Below, piece after piece: positions 1 through 5,149 of a stretch of DNA of 6,828 nucleotides. This stretch comes from Microcaldota archaeon (GTDB lineage: Archaea; Micrarchaeota; Micrarchaeia; Micrarchaeales; CABMGC01): NCBI GenBank assembly GCA_030040335.1, contig JASHTX010000053.1:1-6828 (forward strand), given 5' to 3'. The stretch's first letter is position 1, and each line of letters starts with the position of its first letter. The position numbers and the translations under genes were made by a program. Below the pieces are notes generated by a model, which made no database searches, was not told the DNA's origin, and saw only the letters and a program-made list of their open reading frames with translations.

Positions 1-71
1 GCAAAATTAGGCTTGCTCATCAGCTTCCTGAGCATCCAAATGGAATCTTCTCCTCTTTCTTTTCTCGCCAT
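1..71 (-). CDS. 5' end of an unrecognised gene (partial)
   Basis: An open reading frame starts at ATG 71-69 on the minus strand and runs off the left edge after 23 codons without a stop. The visible N-terminus is MARKERGEDSIWMLRKLM, charged and probably helical. The main support is the promoter: the TATA-like box at 94-103 is centred about 27 bases before the ATG, the spacing of a leaderless archaeal transcript. No ribosome site is visible. I do not recognise the protein and infer no function. The gene diverges from the pilus operon. With so little sequence, chance openness cannot be excluded. Confidence 0.45.
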   Translation of the reverse strand, partial: MARKERGEDSIWMLRKLMSKPNF

Positions 72-93
72 ACAAACTAATTGTAGATAATAA

Positions 94-103
94 GTTATAT
101 AAA
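94..103. promoter_or_regulatory. TATA box between divergent genes
   Basis: The stretch TTATATAA at 95-102 lies in an AT-rich block and is nearly palindromic, so it can be read on either strand. On the minus strand it sits about 27 bases before ATG 71, ideal for a leaderless start. On the plus strand it would start transcription near 125, giving a leader of about 29 bases before TTG 154. Confidence 0.5.
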
Positions 104-170
104 CATGCCCTAGCTCTACCTTCAGGACAAGCGCTTGAAGTCAGGTAAAAAACTTGACCCTGCAGAAAAG

Positions 171-178
171 TATAAAAA
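171..178 (+). promoter_or_regulatory. TATA box of the pilus operon
   Basis: TATAAAAA is centred about 27 bases before ATG 202, so transcription would begin at or next to that codon. This is the main reason for preferring ATG 202 over TTG 154 as the ATPase start. Confidence 0.5.
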
Positions 179-201
179 CCTTTTCCGACACTAATACTAG
201 C

Positions 202-1737
202 ATGTTATACTTAAGTAAACAATTAGATACTCTAGTAAATAGACTCTCGACGGTAATGGAGAGGAAAAAGACCTCCATTGAGGGCACCAGGATCGGCTTC
301 GTTGTGGACTTGACGGCTCCTCAGGAGCCTTTCGAGCAGGTCAGCGGGCTCGTACCCAAGGCGGTTACAAGGGTTGGAAATGAATATGCATACGTTGTCG
401 CTTCCGGGCTCGAAAAGATCAGCAAACATGAAGAAAAACTGATGGAGGAGTCGAAAACAGCAGTTATCGATGCATTGTGCAGGGAAGATAAGGCGGATTT
501 TTCGTTCTTCAACAGGGCGAAAGCGATTGCCGCAGCCTCTCTAGAGCCGAATGTTGGAAGCGGAAGGGCAAACTTCTTCTCTTATGTGGTCGCACACGAT
601 ACCGCAGGCTACGGACCGATAAGCATACTGCTTGAAGACAGGCAGAACATAGAGGAGATGGAGATAAATGCCCCGTGCGCGCCGATAAACATCTATCACG
701 TCAGGTATGGCAGGTGCACGACAAATCTGAGGTTCAGGAGCGAAGCCGAGTTCAGGCATGCAATCAACAAATTCATCTACGATACCGACAAGGAGCTCGG
801 CGAAGACAGCCCGATAATCGATGCCCAGGTCGAGAATGCGAGGATACATGCACAGATTAAACCCTACGCGCTGAGCGGCGCAGTAGCATCGATAAGGCTC
901 GCAGACAACAGGGTCGTAGGTCCTGACTACCTTGTGGGAAAGGGCACCACCAACTTCCACGTACTCGCGTACCTGTGGCTTGCCACAGAGGCGAAGAAAA
1001 ACATAGTTGTCGCAGGCTCGCCAGCGAGCGGGAAGACCACCTGCCTGAGCGCGCTCCTTTCCTTCGTTCCCAAGACTGAGAAGATAGTGACCATCGAGGA
1101 AGATGTCAACGAGCTGAAAACGAAGATAGACATAAACATGACCGTTTCGCTCTACGGCTCGCGGTACGGACGGAAAAAAGTATCGACAAGGGAGCAGGTG
1201 ATAAATGCGCTGAGGATGAGGCCCGACATGCTTGTGGTCGGGGAGGTGCGTGGAGAGGAGACCCGGGAACTCTTCTCCGGAGCAAACATAGGCGTTCCTT
1301 TCATGACCACGATGCACAGCAACCCAGATGGCCTGGACATAATAAGGAAACTCATGGTCAGCCCGATGGCTGTGGAGACGAGATCGCTCTGCATGCTGGA
1401 TCTTGCGGTTTACATGAAACACGTAGATCTATCGAAAAGGGTGCTCTCGGATGCGTACGAATACAAGTGGCTTAGTAGGGCGGAGACCGAGACAATGGGT
1501 ACTGAAATAGAGGGAAGCGACTCTGTAACGCTGCTGAAGATTGTCGACAACGGCGAACTGGCCATGGAGCAGCTCATGAACTCAAAAGTGATAGAGGCCT
1601 ACTCAAAAAAGGCTGGAATCCAGAAGAAGGCAGCTATCGGCGAACTTGAGAAAAGAGCTGAGTTCCTCAGGGTCCTCTCCGAAAGCTGCAAGAACTCAAG
1701 CGAGATGCTTGAAAAGATACAGTCATACGGTTGGTGA
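202..1737 (+). CDS. Type II/IV secretion (pilus) assembly ATPase, GspE/VirB11 family
   Basis: This is the cytoplasmic hexameric motor that hydrolyses ATP to drive assembly of type IV pilus-like fibres (T2SSE family, archaeal FlaI/TadA-like). From ATG 202 it is 511 aa. The N-terminal domain carries the family motif GYGPISILLEDRQNIEEMEI from about residue 136. The catalytic domain shows Walker A GSPASGKT (272-279), the Asp box IVTIEED (295-301), Walker B MLVVGEVRGEE (343-353, probable catalytic Glu348) and the His box MTTMHSN (368-374). All expected motifs are intact and the length suits the family. TTG 154, preceded by AGGT, would add 16 residues. I prefer ATG 202 because a TATA box at 171-178 would give a leaderless message and other transcription units here look the same. 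The stop overlaps the ribosome site of the next gene, so this heads the pilus operon. Which fibre it builds is inferred from the downstream pilins. Confidence 0.93.
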   Translation: MLYLSKQLDTLVNRLSTVMERKKTSIEGTRIGFVVDLTAPQEPFEQVSGLVPKAVTRVGNEYAYVVASGLEKISKHEEKLMEESKTAVIDALCREDKADFSFFNRAKAIAAASLEPNVGSGRANFFSYVVAHDTAGYGPISILLEDRQNIEEMEINAPCAPINIYHVRYGRCTTNLRFRSEAEFRHAINKFIYDTDKELGEDSPIIDAQVENARIHAQIKPYALSGAVASIRLADNRVVGPDYLVGKGTTNFHVLAYLWLATEAKKNIVVAGSPASGKTTCLSALLSFVPKTEKIVTIEEDVNELKTKIDINMTVSLYGSRYGRKKVSTREQVINALRMRPDMLVVGEVRGEETRELFSGANIGVPFMTTMHSNPDGLDIIRKLMVSPMAVETRSLCMLDLAVYMKHVDLSKRVLSDAYEYKWLSRAETETMGTEIEGSDSVTLLKIVDNGELAMEQLMNSKVIEAYSKKAGIQKKAAIGELEKRAEFLRVLSESCKNSSEMLEKIQSYGW

Positions 1738-1738
1738 G
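1733..1738 (+). promoter_or_regulatory. Ribosome binding site that decides a TTG start
   Basis: GGTGAG matches the archaeal anti-Shine-Dalgarno and lies 3 bases before TTG 1742. It overlaps the ATPase stop codon (1735-1737), which suggests translational coupling. It argues against upstream in-frame starts such as ATG 1646, which would overlap the ATPase gene by about 90 bases. Confidence 0.6.
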
Positions 1739-1741
1739 CGT

Positions 1742-2455
1742 TTGGGAGAAACGAAAGCTTTTCGTAAGCGTATTGCAAGATATCTCTCTTGTGCGTTAGC
1801 GATACTAGGCCTGACTTCAGTACTTTACTATGTCAACGGCATGCCAGGATTGCCCTTTGCAATTCTTTTCCTCACGATATCAACATTTTCTGTCTGCGTA
1901 CTTGTATTTCTACTTAGGCTCAATAAGGCTGAATACGAAAGGAGCAGAACTCACAGGGACTTTATCGATTATCTTTACAGAGTCCTCTACTGCAAGGCAA
2001 GCGGATCCTCGTATTTTAGGGCGCTGGACTCTGCGGCTGTAGGTACAGAGTCGGAAAAGATGAGGGATGTTGAAAAAGAGGCTTCCAGAAAGAAGTTCCT
2101 CGGAGGGAGTTTCCTGGAACATTTCAGGTCATCAGAGGAACTTGGCAACTACGACTTGCTTCCCGCAGAACACTCTGACGGCACCATGAAAGAGCTGCAT
2201 GGGATCACCAGGGCTTATGAGCATGCCCTGAAAGGGCGAGTTGCGGAAATTGAGGAATCTGCGCAAAGATACGCAACGCTCAACATGTTCATTTCCACCA
2301 TATTGCCTTCTTTCCTGGTCTTCGCTTTCATAGGAGGGGCAATCCTCTCTCAATCCGGCTCCGGCATGCTGCTTTTCTCACTTTCATTCCTTGTCATAAT
2401 CCCCCTCGTCTATTCTGCAGGCAATTTGATAATGCAAAGGCGGTTGATTGTTTAA
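1742..2455 (+). CDS. Pilus platform membrane protein, first half (GspF/TadC-like)
   Basis: This is a probable inner-membrane platform subunit that would couple the ATPase to pilin polymerisation. From TTG 1742 it is 237 aa. Two membrane segments lie near the N-terminus (about 13-31 and 35-57), then a charged cytoplasmic region of about 120 residues with a T2SSF-like helical stretch (RDFIDYLYRVLYCKASGSSY, a short helix pair followed by an alanine-rich helix), then two C-terminal membrane segments (about 183-201 and 209-227). Sequence similarity to T2SSF is weak by eye; the call rests on topology and on its position between the ATPase and a clearer T2SSF protein. The usual archaeal FlaJ/TadC protein is one chain of roughly twice this length. 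The last 8 bases overlap the next gene, so the two chains are probably translated together. The two may be a split platform or a natural heterodimer. Confidence 0.75.
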   Translation: MGETKAFRKRIARYLSCALAILGLTSVLYYVNGMPGLPFAILFLTISTFSVCVLVFLLRLNKAEYERSRTHRDFIDYLYRVLYCKASGSSYFRALDSAAVGTESEKMRDVEKEASRKKFLGGSFLEHFRSSEELGNYDLLPAEHSDGTMKELHGITRAYEHALKGRVAEIEESAQRYATLNMFISTILPSFLVFAFIGGAILSQSGSGMLLFSLSFLVIIPLVYSAGNLIMQRRLIV

Positions 2456-3092
2456 AACTGGATTCCAGAAGAAACAAGAATACAACGATGCGCGAGTAGT
2501 CAGTTTAGCTAAGAACCTACTGGCCGATTATTCCAAATCCCACAATATACTCCACTCTCTTGAGGCTAATTGCGGAGGAGATGAGACTCTCAGGCGTATG
2601 ATCGGCAAGCTAAGGATCTCGCAGGCCCTTGGCTCACGAGACATTGCCACAATCAGGAACAAGCAGTTCCAGGACCTAATGCGCATCGTTTTGCTTGGTG
2701 TAAGCACCGGGGCAAACGTCGAGCGCGCTCTCAGCCTCTTCATAAAGAGGCTTGAGTACCAGATAAACGCGAATAACAGGATGAAGGCCAAGGTGGGCGC
2801 TGCGCAAACGCTTACGAAGCTTGGAATGAGCCTATTCTTCCCGCTCTTTAGCGGCATAAGCGCTGTCATCATATCGAGCTCGCTGGGCCTCTTTGGCAAG
2901 AGTTCCATTTCAACATACAGAAGTTTCCTGATAATAGCGCTCGCCTACATTCCGATCATACTCTACCTCTCCTCCGCCTTCTCGCATCCCGAAAGGGACT
3001 TCGCAGCGAACCTGCATGCGTTGCTACCGCCATTCCTCTTCGCAATCTGCATCATCGTGTTTACCCAGGTTTATCTGGCTAATGCGTTATGA
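2448..3092 (+). CDS. Pilus platform membrane protein, second half (T2SSF domain)
   Basis: This 214-aa protein starts at TTG 2448; the next in-frame ATG is about 50 codons in and would remove part of the domain. GGTTGA just upstream may serve as ribosome site. The cytoplasmic part (1-120) has the T2SSF pattern: helix, then LLGVSTGANVERALSLFIKR (83-102 region, the conserved Gly-rich turn followed by an Ala/Leu helix). Membrane segments follow at about 127-149, 158-178 and 191-211. It would form the membrane base of the pilus with the preceding protein. Both proteins end in membrane segments after a cytoplasmic helical domain, reproducing as two chains the duplicated layout of a standard GspF. 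Its stop codon is followed directly by the ribosome site of the first pilin. Confidence 0.8.
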   Translation: MFKTGFQKKQEYNDARVVSLAKNLLADYSKSHNILHSLEANCGGDETLRRMIGKLRISQALGSRDIATIRNKQFQDLMRIVLLGVSTGANVERALSLFIKRLEYQINANNRMKAKVGAAQTLTKLGMSLFFPLFSGISAVIISSSLGLFGKSSISTYRSFLIIALAYIPIILYLSSAFSHPERDFAANLHALLPPFLFAICIIVFTQVYLANAL

Positions 3093-3097
3093 GGTGA
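3091..3097 (+). promoter_or_regulatory. Strong ribosome binding site of the first pilin
   Basis: GAGGTGA, 4 bases before ATG 3102, is the strongest Shine-Dalgarno match in the operon. It fits a need to make the structural pilin in excess over the motor and platform. Confidence 0.6.
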
Positions 3098-3101
3098 AAA
3101 A

Positions 3102-3365
3102 ATGAACTGGATAGAAAGAACAAAGGAGATGGTAGTGCCACCTGGCGCTTTTGCGCTCTTTGCGCTCGCCAGGAGCAAGAAGGCACAGGGTTCCCTGGAG
3201 TACATAATGATGGTGGCCGCTGCCAGCGTCGTTATAGTCATCGCTCTTGCGATGGTGGTGAAGCTGAAGGGGGCAGTGGTACAGAACGTCACTGTGAACG
3301 GCACAAGCACCGGCATAGCTCAGGCAATAGGGGACGAGCTCGGGTCGCTGGGCAAGGGCGTGTAG
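3102..3365 (+). CDS. Class III signal peptide prepilin (major pilin candidate)
   Basis: This 87-aa precursor is probably a structural subunit of the fibre. The segment KKAQGSLEYIMMVAAAS carries the class III signal motif Q-x-S-x-E: Gln29, Ser31 and Glu33, followed by a hydrophobic helix to about residue 52. By analogy with EppA-processed archaeal pilins, cleavage would fall between Ala28 and Gln29, leaving a mature pilin of about 59 aa with the conserved Glu at position 5. The leader of 28 residues is long for this class and itself contains a mildly hydrophobic patch (PPGAFALFALA). The mature tail has two N-glycosylation sequons (NVT, NGT). It follows the platform genes by 9 bases with a strong ribosome site. 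The peptidase is not in this window. Confidence 0.88.
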   Translation: MNWIERTKEMVVPPGAFALFALARSKKAQGSLEYIMMVAAASVVIVIALAMVVKLKGAVVQNVTVNGTSTGIAQAIGDELGSLGKGV

Positions 3366-3366
3366 A

Positions 3367-3537
3367 TTGAAGATCCAGCTTTCGCTAGAGCTGTTAATCT
3401 ATCTGGCGTTAGCTGGGCTTTCATTTGTTTTTGCGCTCTCTGTCGCAGACAAGGTGATCCAGGCCTACAACATACAGGACCTTTTCCATTTTGACTGCTT
3501 ATCGACGCTGAAAAACATCTCAAAAGCATGCTCGTAG
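3367..3537 (+). CDS. Small class III prepilin (minor pilin candidate)
   Basis: This 56-aa open frame starts at TTG 3367, one base after the stop of the first pilin. Its N-terminus, MKIQLSLELLIYLALAG, fits the class III motif Q-x-S-x-E almost perfectly: Gln4, Ser6, Glu8, then a hydrophobic helix to about residue 26. Cleavage before Gln4 would leave a 53-aa mature protein with a 3-residue leader, in contrast to the 28-residue leader of its neighbour. The short tail holds two cysteines (Cys44 and Cys55) that could form a disulfide outside the cell. No good Shine-Dalgarno is seen, so translation probably depends on coupling to the gene before it. It is probably a minor or tip pilin. The motif and position make it convincing; the exact start is less certain. 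Confidence 0.75.
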   Translation: MKIQLSLELLIYLALAGLSFVFALSVADKVIQAYNIQDLFHFDCLSTLKNISKACS

Positions 3538-3552
3538 CTAATGCGAGAAAAA

Positions 3553-3650
3553 TAGCCCAAAGCTGGCGTAGTCCGTAGTAGAACCGGAGTCGTCTGAAAA
3601 ACGACAGGTGCTCAACCCTTGAGGGTGCAAATCCCTCCGCCAGCGGGCTA
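3553..3650 (+). repeat. Inverted repeat extending the tRNA-like acceptor stem
   Basis: TAGCCC (3553-3558) and GGGCTA (3645-3650) are perfectly complementary and flank the tRNA-like gene. On the 3' side the repeat follows the acceptor strand with no gap; on the 5' side three A residues intervene. The RNA could form a 13-bp helix with a 3-base bulge, which would hide the putative discriminator G3645 in a pair. Confidence 0.55.
3562..3645 (+). tRNA. Atypical tRNA: serine-type body with Phe anticodon GAA
   Basis: A cloverleaf can be drawn by hand. Acceptor GCTGGCG pairs fully with CGCCAGC (3638-3644), with G3645 as discriminator. The anticodon stem GTCGT/ACGAC is perfect, with loop CTGAAAA and anticodon GAA at 3596-3598. 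The T-stem GAGGG/CCCTC is perfect, with loop TGCAAAT. The variable region is 15 bases and can form GGT/ACC, so the shape is type II (Ser/Leu class). G1-C72, G73 and a long variable arm are serine features; the loop differs by one base from CTGGAAA of tRNA-Ser(GGA). The D-arm is poor: stem TCCG/CGGA abuts the anticodon stem, and the loop lacks the G18-G19 pair. T55 is G. It may be a working odd tRNA, a decayed tRNA-Ser or a tRNA-shaped RNA. It starts 24 bases after the second pilin stop, with no clear promoter of its own. Confidence 0.6.
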
Positions 3651-3693
3651 ATATTATGGCTGCAGCCAGATATTTAACATTTATGGTGGTGAA

Positions 3694-3861
3694 GTGAACA
3701 AAATAAACAGCTACAGGAGATACCTTGAGGAGAAGATAAAAAGGCAGAGCAAGAAACTTGCAAAAACCGAGAATACAAATGCAAGGCTTTTTCTCAGAGG
3801 CAGCGTTCTCAACCTGCAACGCGTTCTGATAGTCTTCAAGGCAAAGTTTAAGCTCGAGTAG
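3694..3861 (+). CDS. Small basic protein of unknown function
   Basis: A 55-aa frame starts at GTG 3694, the only start codon available in frame, after a GGTGGTGA stretch (3685-3692) that can act as ribosome site. An AT-rich box near 3650-3657 could be its promoter. The product is very basic, with a lysine/arginine-rich N-terminal helix (YRRYLEEKIKRQSKK) and a hydrophobic C-terminal half (LFLRGSVLNLQRVLIVFKAK). There is no signal peptide or metal motif. The composition would suit a nucleic-acid- or membrane-associated peptide, but I do not recognise a family. It lies alone between the tRNA-like gene and the LOR gene. Confidence 0.5.
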   Translation: MNKINSYRRYLEEKIKRQSKKLAKTENTNARLFLRGSVLNLQRVLIVFKAKFKLE

Positions 3862-3912
3862 CCTACCTAAAGCTAGTCGTTAAATGCTGCTGCTGGACTA
3901 TCTAGCACCTAC

Positions 3913-3922
3913 TTAAATAATA
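3913..3922 (+). promoter_or_regulatory. TATA box of the LOR gene
   Basis: TTAAATAATA lies about 37 bases before TTG 3954. Transcription from it would begin near 3943 and leave a short leader containing GGTTGA (3948-3953), the same site seen before the TTG start at 2448. Confidence 0.4.
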
Positions 3923-3953
3923 TTGGCAGCATAAGAAGTTCAAGAGTGGTTGA

Positions 3954-4505
3954 TTGGATCCAATGTCTCTCGATACATATGTGGTGGAGAAAGTGCTCCA
4001 CCTGGGTTTTCCGAAACTCAGCTTCAAGGATGCGAACGGCAACGTGCTTTTTTACGCCAACGGTTCATTCCTGAGTTCAACGCTAAAAGATCCACAGGGC
4101 GCAGTTCTGGGTTCGATAAGCCAAAAGCTGATTGCGCTGGCTCCAACATATGATCTGCATGAAGGCGACACCAAAAGCAGAGTCATCGGCTCTGTGAAGA
4201 AGGCGCTCTTCGCGATGCCCACGCAGATGAAGATCGACATTCAGGACACTTCCGGGAACACAGTTGCAACCGCAAACGGCAATTTCTTGGGCATGGAGTT
4301 CAATATGACCGACCGGAACGGTGCGACTGTAGCGAAAGTAACAAGGAAGCTCGACGGTGGTGTGCTCAGCAAGATATCCGGTTTGGTTATGGGTGCCTAC
4401 GTGATGAAAATAATGGGCAAAAGCGTCCCGACCCAGACTCTTGTGGAGTTTCTGGTCGCGCTTGAGCTCATAAGTGCATCGGGCTCCAAATCTTCTTCAC
4501 GCTAG
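3954..4505 (+). CDS. LURP-one-related (LOR) family protein
   Basis: This 183-aa protein matches the LOR family (Tubby C-terminal-like fold; COG4894/YxjI type). The family signature is an alternation of beta strands with repeated D-x-x-G-x-x-x turns: FKDANGNVLFYANG (24-37), LKDPQGAVLGSISQKL, IQDTSGNTVATANGNFLG and MTDRNGATVAKVTRKL. The C-terminus holds the usual buried hydrophobic helix (TQTLVEFLVALELI). The fold is shared with phospholipid scramblases, but the role of prokaryotic LOR proteins is not settled; lipid or ligand binding is the common suggestion. TTG 3954 and ATG 3963 are both possible starts and differ by three residues; GGTTGA directly before TTG mirrors the gene at 2448. It has its own TATA box, so it is probably a single-gene unit. 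It faces the gene at 4540-4935. Confidence 0.85.
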   Translation: MDPMSLDTYVVEKVLHLGFPKLSFKDANGNVLFYANGSFLSSTLKDPQGAVLGSISQKLIALAPTYDLHEGDTKSRVIGSVKKALFAMPTQMKIDIQDTSGNTVATANGNFLGMEFNMTDRNGATVAKVTRKLDGGVLSKISGLVMGAYVMKIMGKSVPTQTLVEFLVALELISASGSKSSSR

Positions 4506-4539
4506 AGAATGATAGCTCAAACCAGATTAATCCATTGTT

Positions 4540-4935
4540 CTATTTTGTTAGTAGGACTGGCGCTTTCACTTCTACCTTCAGCCTGTAGAACGTCTTGCTT
4601 TCCGTGCCAGCGGGGCCGCGTTTGAGCGCTTTGGTATTCGGTAGCTCTTCAAAACCCATTTTCTTCAGTGTTGAATCCAGCTTCTCTGAGAAGTCCGAAA
4701 GGCCTGCTTCCCATTGCAGCCACCAAGCAACACGCTGCGGAAATATACTTATCTCTCCATTCTCCTGCGTCATTTTGAGCATTGAGACAACAGGTAGTTC
4801 TGATCTCACTTTACTATGCAGGTCTCTTATGGAAGCAGTATTTACCGCATAAAACTCTAAATGGGTGGGTTCCACTCTGGGGATAAGCCCAAATTCCTGC
4901 GTTAGCTTTTCGGCCACTGCCTGGAGGCTTTCCAT
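4540..4935 (-). CDS. Unrecognised 131-aa soluble protein
   Basis: The frame reads from ATG 4935 (131 aa) or from TTG 4962 (140 aa). ATG 4935 is preceded by GAGGTGG almost without spacing and lies about 33 bases from an ATTTAAG box (4965-4971), so a short or absent leader is likely. The protein seems soluble: an N-terminal helix (MESLQAVAEKLTQEFG), alternating strands with tryptophan-rich VAWWLQWEAGLSDF, and a charged helix (FSEKLDSTLKKMGFEEL) before a final strand pair (TFYRLKVEVKAPVLL). No catalytic or metal motif is evident and I do not recognise the family. It begins only 40 bases after the 3' end of tRNA-Met on the same strand, so the tRNA transcript may contribute to its message. Confidence 0.65.
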   Translation of the reverse strand: MESLQAVAEKLTQEFGLIPRVEPTHLEFYAVNTASIRDLHSKVRSELPVVSMLKMTQENGEISIFPQRVAWWLQWEAGLSDFSEKLDSTLKKMGFEELPNTKALKRGPAGTESKTFYRLKVEVKAPVLLTK

Positions 4936-4974
4936 CCACCTCTGATTTCGTTTGGATAGCAAGACTTAAATGTC

Positions 4975-5096
4975 TGGCGGGGGAGTGATTTGAACCCTCG
5001 ACCTCTAGATTTCTTAGCGGTCATCGCACGAATGCTCTCCACTCATAGTGCTTTGCATATGAGTCTAGCGCTCTAACCAGGCTGAGCTACCCCGCC
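4975..5096 (-). tRNA. tRNA-Met(CAT) with intron
   Basis: Read on the minus strand, acceptor GGCGGGG (5096-5090) pairs fully with CCCCGCC (4982-4976), with A73 at 4975. The D-arm is GCTC/GAGC with GG in the loop. The anticodon stem is CTAGA/TCTAG with anticodon CAT at 5061-5059. The T-loop is TTCAAAT. The gene is interrupted after A37 by 47 bases. The anticodon stem lacks the three G-C pairs of initiator tRNA, so this is elongator Met or the CAT-bearing tRNA-Ile2 that is modified to read AUA; I favour elongator Met, which often has an intron in archaea. The T-stem GAGGG/CACTC has one G-A mismatch. CCA is not encoded. Confidence 0.92.
5011..5057 (-). other. tRNA-Met intron (47 bases, position 37/38)
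   Basis: The intron sits between A37 (5058) and A38 (5010), the canonical archaeal site. A bulge-helix-bulge can be drawn with 3-base bulges TA^T and AA^A around a 4-bp helix, CTCA in the exon against TAAG in the intron end, which contains one C-A mismatch. GCAC and GTGC can close an internal hairpin. Removal by the archaeal splicing endonuclease restores a 7-base anticodon loop. Confidence 0.85.
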
Positions 5097-5149
5097 ATGC
5101 TGCTTATTGCGTATGTATAAATAATAAGCTAGGCATATAAAAGCAGCAT
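5097..5149. promoter_or_regulatory. Shared promoter of two divergent tRNA genes
   Basis: The 53 bases between tRNA-Met and tRNA-His hold a central AT-rich box, TATAAATAATAA (5116-5127), about 28 bases from either tRNA. Read on the plus strand as TATAAATAA, or on the minus strand as TTATTTATA, it could set a start close to each mature 5' end. A second box (TATAAAA, 5136-5142) is too close to tRNA-His to serve it, but on the minus strand could give tRNA-Met a leader of roughly 16 bases. Confidence 0.6.
5097..5149. repeat. 9-bp inverted repeat forming identical tRNA leaders
   Basis: AAGCAGCAT immediately precedes the first base of both tRNAs: 5141-5149 on the plus strand and 5105-5097 on the minus strand. 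Including GGC of each tRNA, the identity is 12 bases. It is exact and placed symmetrically about the AT-rich box. Confidence 0.85.

Noticed and set aside
541..1422. Long minus-strand open frame (293 aa)
   Set aside because: It is antisense to the ATPase gene, rich in Arg, His, Cys and Tyr, and has no family features; the ATPase motifs fix the true strand.
3562..3645. The same cloverleaf read as a tRNA on the minus strand
   Set aside because: The minus reading would give anticodon TTC, but a T-arm of TCCGG/ACGGA separated from the acceptor by three bases; the plus strand has a perfect T-stem joined directly to the acceptor.
3538..3819. Minus-strand open frame of 93 aa
   Set aside because: It is the antisense reading of the tRNA-like gene and of the small basic protein; composition is odd and no start signal is seen.
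5136..5142. TATAAAA as promoter of tRNA-His
   Set aside because: It is only about 11 bases from the tRNA, so it would start transcription inside the gene; the box at 5116-5127 is correctly spaced.
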